Source: Streptomyces anandii JCM 4720 (GTDB lineage Bacteria; Actinomycetota; Actinomycetes; Streptomycetales; Streptomycetaceae). From it: a DNA stretch of 34,938 bases. The position numbers were made by a program, and so were the translations under genes. Below are positions 23,039 through 30,499 of this stretch, piece after piece. Below the pieces are notes generated by a model, which ran no database searches, had not been told where the DNA came from, and worked only from the letters and a program-made list of their open reading frames with translations. The DNA lies in the NCBI RefSeq assembly GCF_014650655.1, contig NZ_BMVJ01000013.1:49054-83991 (forward strand). Reading direction: 5' to 3'. How positions within the stretch are numbered: position 1 is the first letter of the stretch; each line of letters opens with the position of its first letter.

Positions 23039-24820
23039 TCAGGCCGGCCGTACGGCGCTGTGGATCGCCTGGGGGCCGGCGAAAAAGACCGACTCCTCGC
23101 GGATCGGCGCCCCCGGGCCGGGGGCGTGGACCATGGCGCTGTTTCCGCCGTAGATCCCTACGTGACTGGCGTCGGCGTAGAAGAAGACCAGGTCTCCGGG
23201 GCGCAGGTCGGACAGCTCGACCGGGGTGCCGGAGCCCGTCTGCTGCGACGCGCTGCGCGGCAGCTCCACCCCGGCGACCCGCCACGCGGCCTGGGCGAGA
23301 CTGGAGCAGTCGTAGGACTCCGGTCCGGTGGCTCCCCACACGCAGGGCTTGCCCAACTGCGCGCGGGCGAACTCCAGGGCCTTGGCGGCCTTGCGCTCGT
23401 AGGCCGAGGCGGCCGTCTCGGGAACGGGGGTGAACCCGGTGAACCCGCTGAGCATGGGATCGGCGAAGGGCTGCGACGGGGTGACGGGCGCGGCGGCGTC
23501 CAGCACCGACGCCGTGCCGGACGGCGGGGTTGCTTCGTAGGCCGGCGGTACGACGGGGGCCGGGGGCGTCTCGTAGGCCGGGGGCGCGCTCGCCGTGGGG
23601 AGCGGGAGCGCGGCGAACGACTCGGTGGCGGCCGGCTGAGCGACAGGTTCGTAGGGGGGAGCGGGCCAGGACGCGTCGGCGACACCCCCGGTCTGCCGCA
23701 CCGAGGCCCAGGACTCCGGCCCGGAGGCCTGCGCCCCGGCTCCCGGGAAGGACGGCTGCGCCTGGGTGGCGAAGGTCTGCCGGCCCCCGAAGGTCTGCTG
23801 GGCCTCCGCCGCCGCGAACCCCCGCTCCTGCGCCTGGCCCGCGTAGGTCTGCTGGGCCCCGGCCGCGAAGGCCGGCTGCGGGCTCTGCCGTGCGGTCTGG
23901 CGGGACAGCAGTTCGCGGGCCTGGTTCAGTTTGGCGCGCAGTTGGTCCTTGGACGCCCGTGACGCGGCCAGTCGGCGCCCGGCGGACGACGCGGGCGCGC
24001 CCGCGACGGACCCCTGCCGCGCATCCGTCGCGGCCGGCGGCGTCACCGCCGGAGCGGCGGGCACCGCGAACTGCCCGGTGGATGCCGGGAACTGACCGCT
24101 AGGTGCCGCGTACTGTCCGACGGACTCCGCGTACTGTCCGACGGACTCCGCGTACTGCCCGGTGGACTCCGCGAACGGTCCGGCGGACGCGACGAACTCC
24201 CCGGTGAGCGCCGGGAATTGCCCCGTGTACGTCAGGTCCTGTCCCACCGGCGTCAGGGCCGGCCCGGCGGGCGTCGCCGCCTCGGGTGCGGCGGGCAGTA
24301 CCGGAAGCGGGCCGGTGGCCACCGCGGTGGCCTCGGGCCCCGCCGTCAACTCCGCGATCGGGCCGACGGTGTTCGTCGCCCCCGAGGTCAGCTCCGGTAC
24401 GGGCCCCGGGGCCGCCGAGGCCGAGGGACCGGCGGTGAGCTCCAGCCGGGACGGCGCGCCGAGTTCCCGGCCGCCCGGACCACCCGGACCACCGGGTCCG
24501 CCAGGATCGAGGCCCGGCTCGGGACGCCTCCGCAGCGTCACTCCACGGGAGTTGGCCGGACGCGGCCGGCGGTCCGGCGGGAGGGCGGCCGGCACCGAGG
24601 GTCCGAACTGGCCGCGGGCCATGTCGAACCACTCCTTGGCCACGCTGTCCAGCACCGGGTCGGACCGCCTCGGCGCACGGCCGGAGACCGAGTCGGACCG
24701 GGGGCGGCCACCCCTGCTCATCGCGCGGGTGGCGTTGTAGGTGCCCGAGTCGGTCTCGGCCCGGTCGTAGAGACTGCTGATCCGTCGTTCAACCTCGGGC
24801 GAGGGTCGTTCCGGCGTCAA
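23039..24820 (-). CDS. NlpC/P60 (C40) family peptidase, large, with low-complexity middle
   Basis: 593 residues. The C-terminal ~120 residues are an NlpC/P60 cysteine peptidase domain. Catalytic Cys505 is in ESYDCSSLAQAAW, His553 in YADASHVGIYGG and the third polar residue His565 in AMVHAPGPG, as in enzymes that cut peptidoglycan stem peptides. The N-terminal 90 residues (RRISSLYDRAETDSGTYNAT, then RSDPVLDSVAKEWFDMARGQ) form a conserved streptomycete domain. The ~370-residue middle is rich in Ala/Pro/Gln/Gly and includes a seven-residue repeat (AESVGQY, near 24107-24180). No signal peptide or transmembrane helix is seen at the N-terminus, so the export route is unclear. Translation starts at TTG 24820, ten bases after AAGGAG. 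The ydaO-type riboswitch lies just upstream, so expression should respond to c-di-AMP. Confidence 0.88.
   Translation of the reverse strand: MTPERPSPEVERRISSLYDRAETDSGTYNATRAMSRGGRPRSDSVSGRAPRRSDPVLDSVAKEWFDMARGQFGPSVPAALPPDRRPRPANSRGVTLRRRPEPGLDPGGPGGPGGPGGRELGAPSRLELTAGPSASAAPGPVPELTSGATNTVGPIAELTAGPEATAVATGPLPVLPAAPEAATPAGPALTPVGQDLTYTGQFPALTGEFVASAGPFAESTGQYAESVGQYAESVGQYAAPSGQFPASTGQFAVPAAPAVTPPAATDARQGSVAGAPASSAGRRLAASRASKDQLRAKLNQARELLSRQTARQSPQPAFAAGAQQTYAGQAQERGFAAAEAQQTFGGRQTFATQAQPSFPGAGAQASGPESWASVRQTGGVADASWPAPPYEPVAQPAATESFAALPLPTASAPPAYETPPAPVVPPAYEATPPSGTASVLDAAAPVTPSQPFADPMLSGFTGFTPVPETAASAYERKAAKALEFARAQLGKPCVWGATGPESYDCSSLAQAAWRVAGVELPRSASQQTGSGTPVELSDLRPGDLVFFYADASHVGIYGGNSAMVHAPGPGAPIREESVFFAGPQAIHSAVRPA
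24107..24180. repeat. 21-bp in-frame repeat coding for heptapeptides
   Basis: Near-identical 21-base units (TACTGTCCGACGGACTCCGC plus one base) repeat about three times, then degenerate, in the middle of the NlpC/P60 gene. They encode the heptapeptide AESVGQY and variants. The unit length keeps the frame. Confidence 0.75.
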
Positions 24821-24844
24821 CGAAGACGCACTCCTTCCGTAACC

Positions 24845-24997
24845 CGCCTACCGAGTCAGCTGTCGGGTTCGGGCGGAGGTGCTCCGGAAGGTGTGCCCTA
24901 CGGCCTTGCCCCGGAGGGCGGTCGGCCGATTCACCCCAATGTCGGTTGGGTCCCCGGCTCCGGATCGCCGTGCGGCGCGCCGGACTCGGCGGAGGCA
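24845..24997 (-). promoter_or_regulatory. ydaO/yuaA-type c-di-AMP riboswitch
   Basis: On the minus strand the leader contains the conserved blocks of the ydaO motif in order: GGAGCCGGGGACCCAA, TTGGGGTGAATCGG, GGCCGTAGGGC, and CCGAACCCGACAGCTGACTC, then GGTAGGC. These match the c-di-AMP-binding core (RF00379) as found before actinobacterial peptidoglycan hydrolase genes. The 3' end is about 25 bases before the TTG start of the NlpC/P60 gene and adjoins its ribosome site. The 5' boundary is approximate, set at GCCTCC, which can pair with the closing GGTAGGC. In this class ligand binding usually turns expression off. Confidence 0.9.
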
Positions 24998-25142
24998 GCG
25001 CGATCCGACGTGAGTCGCCGGAGGCAATCGTGCGGCCTGGGCGTCAACTTAGCGAACGTGTGTGCCTCGTGTGAAGGTTGAAGGGCGGAATGTCCGATAC
25101 GTTTTCGTGACCTTTCCGTGGCCGGACCGGGTCACGCGCCCG
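24998..25142. other. Promoter region upstream of the riboswitch
   Basis: 145 bases between the riboswitch and the stop codon of the membrane-protein gene, containing the most AT-rich part of this neighbourhood (around 25045-25115). The transcription start for the NlpC/P60 leader should be here; no firm -10/-35 pair is evident. Confidence 0.4.
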
Positions 25143-26525
25143 TCACCAGCCCGTCAGAAGCAGATGGTTGATCAGCAGCGCGAGCACGGCCTGGCCGGCC
25201 AGCCACGCCCGGGGCCGGGTCAGCAGGGCGCCCGCGGGGAGCAGCCACATGGCGAAGGGCAGCCAGATGCGTTCCGTCTCCGCCTTGCTCATTCCGGACA
25301 CGTCGGCGACGAGCAGCGCGAGCAGGGCGCACAGCACGAGCAGACCGAGGCGCGCCTCGGCGGTCGCCGGATCCCCGGCCGTCCCCGGGTCGCGGGCGAG
25401 CACCCGGGTGCGGCGGCCGGCCAGTGCCGTGGCGGCCCGGGGCAGTGCGGCCGCCGTGGCGGGGCCGGTGATCAGGACCGTGCAGGCCAGGTTGGCCCAC
25501 ACCCAGTAGCCGTAGGGCCGGATGCCGCCCACGCCCTGGTAGTAGCGCCGTACCAGCAGCCGGTAGGCCTCCCACCAGTCGAACCCCGCGAGGGTGAACA
25601 GCAGCGGGACGACGGCCAGCCCGCCGACGAAGAGCGGCAGCCCGCGCAGCAGCGCGCCGGGCGCCACGCGCGCCAGCAGCACCACACCGGCCCCGATCAG
25701 CGCGAACAGGGTGAGCCCGTACGACAGATAGCAGGTCAGCCCGAACAGCAGCCCCGACCCGAACGCGGCCGCCGCCCGCGTGGCCGTACGGCCACGGCCC
25801 GCCACCGCAGACGCGAGCAGCGCCACCGACCAGGCGGCCACGGCCGCGAACCAGCCGTCCGCGGACGCCCCCACCCACACCGCCGCCGGCGCCACCACCA
25901 GGAACGGCGCCGCCCGGCGCGCCAGGCACTCCCCGGCGAGCGCGCGCACCGCCACCAGCACCGCCACGCACGCCGTCGTACCGGACGTCACGCACCACGC
26001 GCCGGCCCAGCCCCCGCCGCTCAGCCCCACGCGGTCCAGCAGGACGAAGGTGAGCGTCGCCGCCGGGGGGTGACCGGCGATGTGGGCGGGCCAGGGGGCG
26101 GGGGAGCCCTCCACGATGTGATGGGTGAAGTCCCGCAGGGTGGCCGGGATGTCGTGGAAGCGGCCGATCACGCTGAGGTACTCGTTGCCGGTGGTGAGGC
26201 GGGTGGCCACGCCCCGTCGCCAGCCGTCGACCAGCGCCAGCGACCACGTCCACGCCAGGGAGGCGGCCCAGGCGCCGGCGAGCAGCCACCGCCACGGCAG
26301 CCGCCCGGCGAGCGCGGGCCCGTACGCCACGACGGCGGCCGCCACCAGCACGGCCGCCGGAGTGCCCGGCCCCACGTGCGGATCCCAGGCGGCGAACAGC
26401 GGGGGCCAGGCGACGAACAGGGTGTGGTGGACGTCCTGGATGCGGCGGCCGGCGAGGACGGCGACGAGGACGAGCAGGGCGGCGGCCGCGGCGGCGGACA
26501 GCTCGCGCAGGAGAGGGCGGGTCAC
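25143..26525 (-). CDS. Polytopic membrane protein, GT-C glycosyltransferase-like
   Basis: 460 residues from GTG 26525, with about 11-12 hydrophobic segments covering nearly the whole chain (for example LLRELSAAAAAALLVLVAVLA, then VAAWSVALLASAVA, LLFGLTCYLSYGLTLFALIG and VWANLACTVLITGP). The long first extracytoplasmic loop contains TTGNEYLSVIGRFHDIPATL followed by PAHIAGHPPAATLTFVLLDRVGL. The GHPP element recalls GT-C fold glycosyltransferases and related integral membrane proteins that use polyprenyl-phosphate sugars. The catalytic acidic residue is not certain, so this stays a fold-level guess. GTG 26525 is preferred because the longer open frame would run into the divergent oxidoreductase gene. 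The ribosome site is poor. A GT2 enzyme that could supply a polyprenyl-phosphate sugar is encoded 3 kb away. Confidence 0.7.
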   Translation of the reverse strand: MTRPLLRELSAAAAAALLVLVAVLAGRRIQDVHHTLFVAWPPLFAAWDPHVGPGTPAAVLVAAAVVAYGPALAGRLPWRWLLAGAWAASLAWTWSLALVDGWRRGVATRLTTGNEYLSVIGRFHDIPATLRDFTHHIVEGSPAPWPAHIAGHPPAATLTFVLLDRVGLSGGGWAGAWCVTSGTTACVAVLVAVRALAGECLARRAAPFLVVAPAAVWVGASADGWFAAVAAWSVALLASAVAGRGRTATRAAAAFGSGLLFGLTCYLSYGLTLFALIGAGVVLLARVAPGALLRGLPLFVGGLAVVPLLFTLAGFDWWEAYRLLVRRYYQGVGGIRPYGYWVWANLACTVLITGPATAAALPRAATALAGRRTRVLARDPGTAGDPATAEARLGLLVLCALLALLVADVSGMSKAETERIWLPFAMWLLPAGALLTRPRAWLAGQAVLALLINHLLLTGW

Positions 26526-26639
26526 ACCGGAGAACCTAGGTCGGCGGGCGGCCGCCGAGGGCCCGCACGGCCCGGACGTCAGCGTTTCGTCATCGGTTGC
26601 GGACCCCTTCATGGGCCTGCCCCGGCCTACGGTCGGGAC

Positions 26640-27878
26640 ATGAGCGATCAACGGCTCCCCACCTCACCCGGCTTCTGGCGCAGCCCCCTGCGCGGCCCCT
26701 GGTTCACCTCGGTGCTGGGGCTGGTCCTGCTCGCCGGGATCACCGTGCTGTTCGTGACCGGCCTGGTGTCGTACGCCGCCTACAACCCGGGCCTGTCCCC
26801 GGTGAACGACCAGACGCCCGGCAAGGGCCTCCTCGGGTTCTACCTCTTCACCTGGCCCACCCGGCCGTACTGGCTGTACCGGCTCACCCAGGGCGTCCAC
26901 GTCACGCTCGGGATCGCCCTGATCCCCGTGCTGCTGGCCAAGCTGTGGTCGGTCGTGCCCCGGCTGTTCGCGCTGCCGCCGGCCCGCTCGCTCGCCCACG
27001 CGCTGGAGCGGATCTCGCTGCTCCTGCTGGTCGGCGGCGGCCTGTTCGAGTTCACCACGGGTGTGCTCAACGTCCAACTGGACTACGTCTTCCCCGGCTC
27101 GTTCTACCCGCTGCACTTCTACGGCGCCTGGGTCTTCTTCGCCGCCTTCCTCGCCCACGCCGCCCTGAAGACACCGGCGGCACTGCGCAACGTGCGCGGC
27201 CTGCGCGAGAGGCCGCGTGCGGAAGGCGACTTGCGCTCCCCGCGGCCCGATCCGCCCACCGTGTCGCGGCGCGGGGCGCTCTGGCTGGTCGGCGGCGGGT
27301 CGCTGCTGCTGCTCGGCACCACGGCCGGGCGCGACTTCGACGGGCCCCTGCGGCGCACCGCCCTGCTCGCCCCGCACGGCGGCGCCGAACCGGGCGGCGG
27401 ACCCGGCGGGTTCCAGATCAACAAGACCGCCGCCTACGCGGGCATCGACCCGGCCGAGACCGGTGACGAGGCCTGGCGGCTCGTCGTCACCGGCCGCACC
27501 GGCACCGTCCGGCTCTCCCGTGCCGACCTGCTGCGCATGCCCCTGTACAGCGCGGCGCTGCCCATCGCGTGCGTGGAGGGCTGGTCGACGTCCGACCAGT
27601 GGTGGCGGGGGGTCCGGCTGCGCGACCTCGCCGCCCTGGTCGGGTACGACGACGCGCCCGACGTCCTCGTGGAGTCGCTGCAGCGCCACGGCGCCTTCCG
27701 GCGGGCCGCGCTGCGTGCCAACCAGGTGCGCGACCCGCTGTCCCTGCTCGCCCTGTACGTCAACGGCGAGGAACTGACCCCGGACCACGGCCACCCGGCC
27801 CGCGTGATCGTGCCCGCGGCGCCCGGCGTGCTCAACACCAAGTGGGTGGCCCGGCTGACCTTCGGAGAGCTGCGATGA
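26640..27878 (+). CDS. Membrane-anchored molybdopterin (sulfite oxidase-type) oxidoreductase fused to cytochrome b561-like domain
   Basis: 412 residues in two parts. Residues 1-185 form about four transmembrane helices (WFTSVLGLVLLAGITVLFVT, then GVHVTLGIALIPVLLAKLW, ISLLLLVGGGLFEFTTGVL and LHFYGAWVFFAAFLAHAAL). Histidines at 87, 159 and 173 could ligate b-type heme. Residues 208-230 (VSRRGALWLVGGGSLLLLG) look like an internal twin-arginine segment leading the next domain outside. Residues 255-412 are a sulfite oxidase-type molybdopterin domain with Cys311 (IACVEGWSTSDQWWRGV) as the likely Mo ligand. The heme domain suggests electron transfer to the quinone pool. The Moco domain appears short (no dimerisation domain), as in YedY/MsrP-like enzymes. 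The ATG at 26640 is used. The stop codon overlaps the next ATG (ATGA). Confidence 0.82.
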   Translation: MSDQRLPTSPGFWRSPLRGPWFTSVLGLVLLAGITVLFVTGLVSYAAYNPGLSPVNDQTPGKGLLGFYLFTWPTRPYWLYRLTQGVHVTLGIALIPVLLAKLWSVVPRLFALPPARSLAHALERISLLLLVGGGLFEFTTGVLNVQLDYVFPGSFYPLHFYGAWVFFAAFLAHAALKTPAALRNVRGLRERPRAEGDLRSPRPDPPTVSRRGALWLVGGGSLLLLGTTAGRDFDGPLRRTALLAPHGGAEPGGGPGGFQINKTAAYAGIDPAETGDEAWRLVVTGRTGTVRLSRADLLRMPLYSAALPIACVEGWSTSDQWWRGVRLRDLAALVGYDDAPDVLVESLQRHGAFRRAALRANQVRDPLSLLALYVNGEELTPDHGHPARVIVPAAPGVLNTKWVARLTFGELR

Positions 27879-28351
27879 CCTTTTGGCCGCCCCGCACGCC
27901 TCGTGTCCCGGTCGGCAGCCCCCTGCGACTGCTGCTGCTCACCTGCTCGTTCGCGCTCGCCGGCTACGCGGGCCTGCGGCTCCTCGCGGGCGACTGGCTC
28001 GCGGTGGCGCTGTGGGTGGCGGGGGCCGCGCTGCTGCACGACCTGGTGCTGCTGCCGCTGTACGCGGCGGCCGACCGCGCCCTCGTACGGGCCTTCGCCG
28101 CGGCCGGCCGCCGGGAGTGGGTGATGTACGTCCGGGTCCCGGCGGCCCTGTCGGGGCTGCTGCTCCTGGTGTGGTTCCCGCTGATCGCCGGGAGCGCGGC
28201 CCGGCGCTACCGGCTCGCCACCGCCCTTCCGGCGGACGGCTTCCTCACCCGCTGGCTGCTGATCACCGCCGTGCTCTTCGGCGGTTCGGCGCTGGTGTTC
28301 GTCCTGCGGCTGCGCAGGGCGACGAAGCACCGGCCGTCCGCCGACCACTGA
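27875..28351 (+). CDS. Small membrane protein coupled to the molybdo-oxidoreductase
   Basis: 158 residues with four predicted transmembrane helices (LRLLLLTCSFALAGYAGLRLL, then WLAVALWVAGAALLHDLVLLPLY, VPAALSGLLLLVWFPLIAG and LTRWLLITAVLFGGSALVFVL). The C-terminus is basic (RLRRATKHRPSADH). The ATG at 27875 overlaps the oxidoreductase stop codon by four bases (ATGA), so the two are translationally coupled and probably form one membrane complex. I see no heme-binding pattern beyond a single His in helix 2. Its 3' end is overlapped for 145 bases by the antisense methyltransferase frame. The family is not recognised. Confidence 0.82.
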   Translation: MTFWPPRTPRVPVGSPLRLLLLTCSFALAGYAGLRLLAGDWLAVALWVAGAALLHDLVLLPLYAAADRALVRAFAAAGRREWVMYVRVPAALSGLLLLVWFPLIAGSAARRYRLATALPADGFLTRWLLITAVLFGGSALVFVLRLRRATKHRPSADH

Positions 28352-28998
28352 CCGGCGCCGCGCCAGCCCGCCCGGCCGGCGTGGCGCAACAGCGCCCCGG
28401 TGCCGACCCTCGCCCACGGGAACGGGCTGCCCGCCCCGCCGCCGGCTCCGTGCACGACCTGGACGTGGACGCGCTCGTCCACGTCCACCGGCGCCGTCTC
28501 GGCGATCAGCAGACCGCCCGGGCGCAGCAGGCGGGCGAGCCGGCGCAGCAGGGCGCGCGGATCGCCGCCGATGCCCACATTGCCGTCCATGAGCAGCGCC
28601 GTGTCCCAACGTCCCTCGTCGGGCAGCGGTTCGAAGACCGAGCGGCGCAGCGCCGGGCCGCCGAGGCGGAGGGTGTGACCGACCGCGGCCTCGCTGACGT
28701 CGATGCCGAGGACGGGCCGGCCCCGGGCGGCGAGCGCCGCGACCAGCCGGCCCGGCCCGCACCCCACGTCGAGTACGGCGCCCTCGCAGCGGTCGAGCAC
28801 CTCCAGGTCCACCGGGTCCGGTTCCGCGCACCACCGCTCGACCTCCAGCGGCAGCAGCCATCCGTCGGCGCGCCGCAGGAAGAGCGGGCCGCGGCCGGCG
28901 CGCAGGGCGGCGGCGTAGGGCTCGTCGGCGGCCCAGGCGGGTGCGGCGGGCGGTGGTCCCGCCGGCCGGCGGGGCGCGATCTCGTGTGCGGTGCTCAT
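28207..28998 (-). CDS. Class I SAM-dependent methyltransferase
   Basis: 263 residues. GAVLDVGCGPGRLVAALAARG (about 74-94) is motif I of AdoMet methyltransferases, followed by VLGIDVSEAAVGHTL with the acidic residue that binds the ribose. LLRRLARLLRPGGLLIAETAP is the post-motif III strand. The N-terminal 25 residues are Pro/Ala-rich. The ATG at 28998 overlaps the stop codon of the DUF2064-type gene by four bases (ATGA), making it the third gene of a coupled GT2-DUF2064-methyltransferase set. Homology to methyltransferases appears to end near RCFVALRSR (about 28310). The remaining ~35 residues run antisense through the convergent membrane-protein gene to a TAG at 28207, so the true C-terminus or a frame change should be checked. 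Confidence 0.82.
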   Translation of the reverse strand: MSTAHEIAPRRPAGPPPAAPAWAADEPYAAALRAGRGPLFLRRADGWLLPLEVERWCAEPDPVDLEVLDRCEGAVLDVGCGPGRLVAALAARGRPVLGIDVSEAAVGHTLRLGGPALRRSVFEPLPDEGRWDTALLMDGNVGIGGDPRALLRRLARLLRPGGLLIAETAPVDVDERVHVQVVHGAGGGAGSPFPWARVGTGALLRHAGRAGWRGAGQWSADGRCFVALRSRRTNTSAEPPKSTAVISSQRVRKPSAGRAVASR

Positions 28999-29612
28999 CG
29001 GCCGGCGACCGCCCGGGTGCGGGCGAGGCACGCCGCGAAGCGGCCGTGCGGGGCGAGGGCGGCGACTGCCTCGGCGTCCTCGGCGGTGTCGACGTCGCGC
29101 AGCGGCGGCAGGTCGCGCACCCGCAGCCCGGCGGCCACAAGCCGCTCGCGCTGCGCGGCTCCCGTGCCGGCCGTCGACATCGGCACCCCGCGCAGCAGGG
29201 CGGGATCGGGCGCGGCCAGCCCGAGGGCCCAGAAGCCGCCGTCCTCGGCCGGTCCCAACAGCGCGTCGCAGTCGCCGAATCCGGCGCTCAGCAGCTCGGG
29301 CGTCACCTGCGGGGTGTCCATCCCGATGAGCAGCGCGGGGCCCCGGCAGCCCGCGAAGGCCGCGGCCAGGCGCTCGTCCAGCCCGCCCGCGCACTGCGGT
29401 ACGACGTCGAAGCCGGGCGGCAGCCAGCAACCCGGTGAGCCGTCCAGGACCAGTACGCGCCGGGCGGCCGGGGCGGCGGCGACGGCGCGCAGGGTGTCCG
29501 TCAATGCCGCCTCGGCGAGCGCGGCCGCCTCACGCGGGCTGAACGGCGGGGTCAGCCGGGTCTTCACCCGGCCCGGCCGGGGCTCCTTGGCGATGACGAG
29601 CAGCGTGGTCAC
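28995..29612 (-). CDS. TIGR04282/DUF2064 glycosyltransferase-like protein
   Basis: 205 residues of the nucleotide-diphospho-sugar transferase-like fold (TIGR04282, DUF2064). The N-terminal AKEPRPGRVKTRLTPPFS (8-25) is the family's nucleotide-binding signature, similar to MobA/CofC-type folds. LLIGMDTPQVTPELL and LLGPAEDGGFWALGL follow, then VPMSTAGTG. Some members have been named arsenosugar-biosynthesis glycosyltransferases, but in actinobacteria the substrate is unproven and no arsenic gene is nearby. The GTG at 29612 overlaps the GT2 stop codon (GTGA) and has an AGAGGAA site. Its own stop codon overlaps the methyltransferase ATG. Confidence 0.85.
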   Translation of the reverse strand: MTTLLVIAKEPRPGRVKTRLTPPFSPREAAALAEAALTDTLRAVAAAPAARRVLVLDGSPGCWLPPGFDVVPQCAGGLDERLAAAFAGCRGPALLIGMDTPQVTPELLSAGFGDCDALLGPAEDGGFWALGLAAPDPALLRGVPMSTAGTGAAQRERLVAAGLRVRDLPPLRDVDTAEDAEAVAALAPHGRFAACLARTRAVAGR

Positions 29613-30376
29613 CGGGGGATTCCTCTCGTCGCGGCGGGGGCTGCCGGCAGGCGCGGCTCCGCGCCGGGTGAGGCGGCGGCCGAGGGGAGCGGCCCAGAGG
29701 GCGGCGGCTCGGCGAGGACGCGGCTCATGTCCCGTACGGCCTGCCAGGTGCCGCGCCAGGTGCCGGTCACCTTCGAGGCGCCGGTGCGCGGCAGGTACGG
29801 CACGTCGTGCTCGGTGACGCGCCAGCCGGCGTCGGCGGCCCGCACCACCATCTGGAGCGGGTAGCCGCTGCGCCGGTCGGTGAGACCGAGGGCGAGCAGC
29901 GGGGCGCGCCGGGCGGCGCGCAGCGGTCCGAGGTCGCGCAGGCGCAGCCCGGTGCGGCGGCGCAGGAGCCGGGCCAGCACGAGGTTGCCCGCCCGGGCGT
30001 GGGCCGGCCAGACGCCCCGGCGCTCGGGCCGCCGCCGGCCGAGCACCAGGTCGGCGCCGCCGGAGCGCACCTCGGCGACGAAGGGCGGCAGCAGCGCCGG
30101 GTCGAGGGAGCCGTCGCAGTCGCAGAAGCACACGACGTCGGCTCTCGCCGCGGCGAGACCGGCGTGGCAGGCGGCGCCGAATCCGCGGCGCGGCTCGTGC
30201 ACGACGGTGGCACCGTAGGCGCGCGCGATCCCGGCCGAGCCGTCGGTGGAACCGTTGTCCACCACCAGGGCCCGCCAGCCCTCCGGGATGCGGGAGAGCA
30301 CCCAGGGCAGGGCGCCGGCCTCGTTCAGACAGGGAAGCACCACGTCGACGTCGGGTGGTGTGGGAGAGGTCGTCAC
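29609..30376 (-). CDS. Family 2 glycosyltransferase (polyprenyl-phosphate sugar synthase-like)
   Basis: 255-residue GT-A fold glycosyltransferase. DVDVVLPCLNEAGALPWVLSR (9-29) is the start of the nucleotide-sugar-binding domain. VVDNGSTDGSAGIARAYGATV is the typical GT2 D-x-S-x-D-G segment, and VVCFCDCDGSLDP carries the metal-binding DxD-like motif. RSGYPLQMVVRAADAGWRVTEHDVPYLPR, followed by GASKVTGTWRGT, resembles dolichyl-phosphate mannose/glucose synthases. No C-terminal transmembrane helices are present; the tail is Pro/Ala-rich. The GTG at 30376 (with GGGTGAGAG upstream) is preferred over the much longer open frame, which is antisense to the response regulator gene. It is first in the coupled set with the DUF2064 and methyltransferase genes. 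Confidence 0.87.
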   Translation of the reverse strand: MTTSPTPPDVDVVLPCLNEAGALPWVLSRIPEGWRALVVDNGSTDGSAGIARAYGATVVHEPRRGFGAACHAGLAAARADVVCFCDCDGSLDPALLPPFVAEVRSGGADLVLGRRRPERRGVWPAHARAGNLVLARLLRRRTGLRLRDLGPLRAARRAPLLALGLTDRRSGYPLQMVVRAADAGWRVTEHDVPYLPRTGASKVTGTWRGTWQAVRDMSRVLAEPPPSGPLPSAAASPGAEPRLPAAPAATRGIPR

Positions 30377-30499
30377 GGCTCTCACCCTACGAACGCAAAA
30401 GGGGTGTATCGGACCTCGGCTCCTTACGAAACGCGGACGTCGGGCGCCGGCCGCCCGACAGGGGCGGCACGGACGCGGGCGCGGTGCCAGGCTGGACGC

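Noticed and set aside
21885-23339. 484-codon minus-strand frame
   Set aside because: It is antisense to the DUF574 methyltransferase and lies in the wrong frame for the phosphatase and NlpC genes.
28995-30376. Arsenosugar biosynthesis cluster (DUF2064 with methyltransferase)
   Set aside because: The DUF2064 family name suggests it, but no ArsM Cys motif, ArsS radical-SAM enzyme or ArsR regulator is present. The GT2 partner points to glycan chemistry instead.
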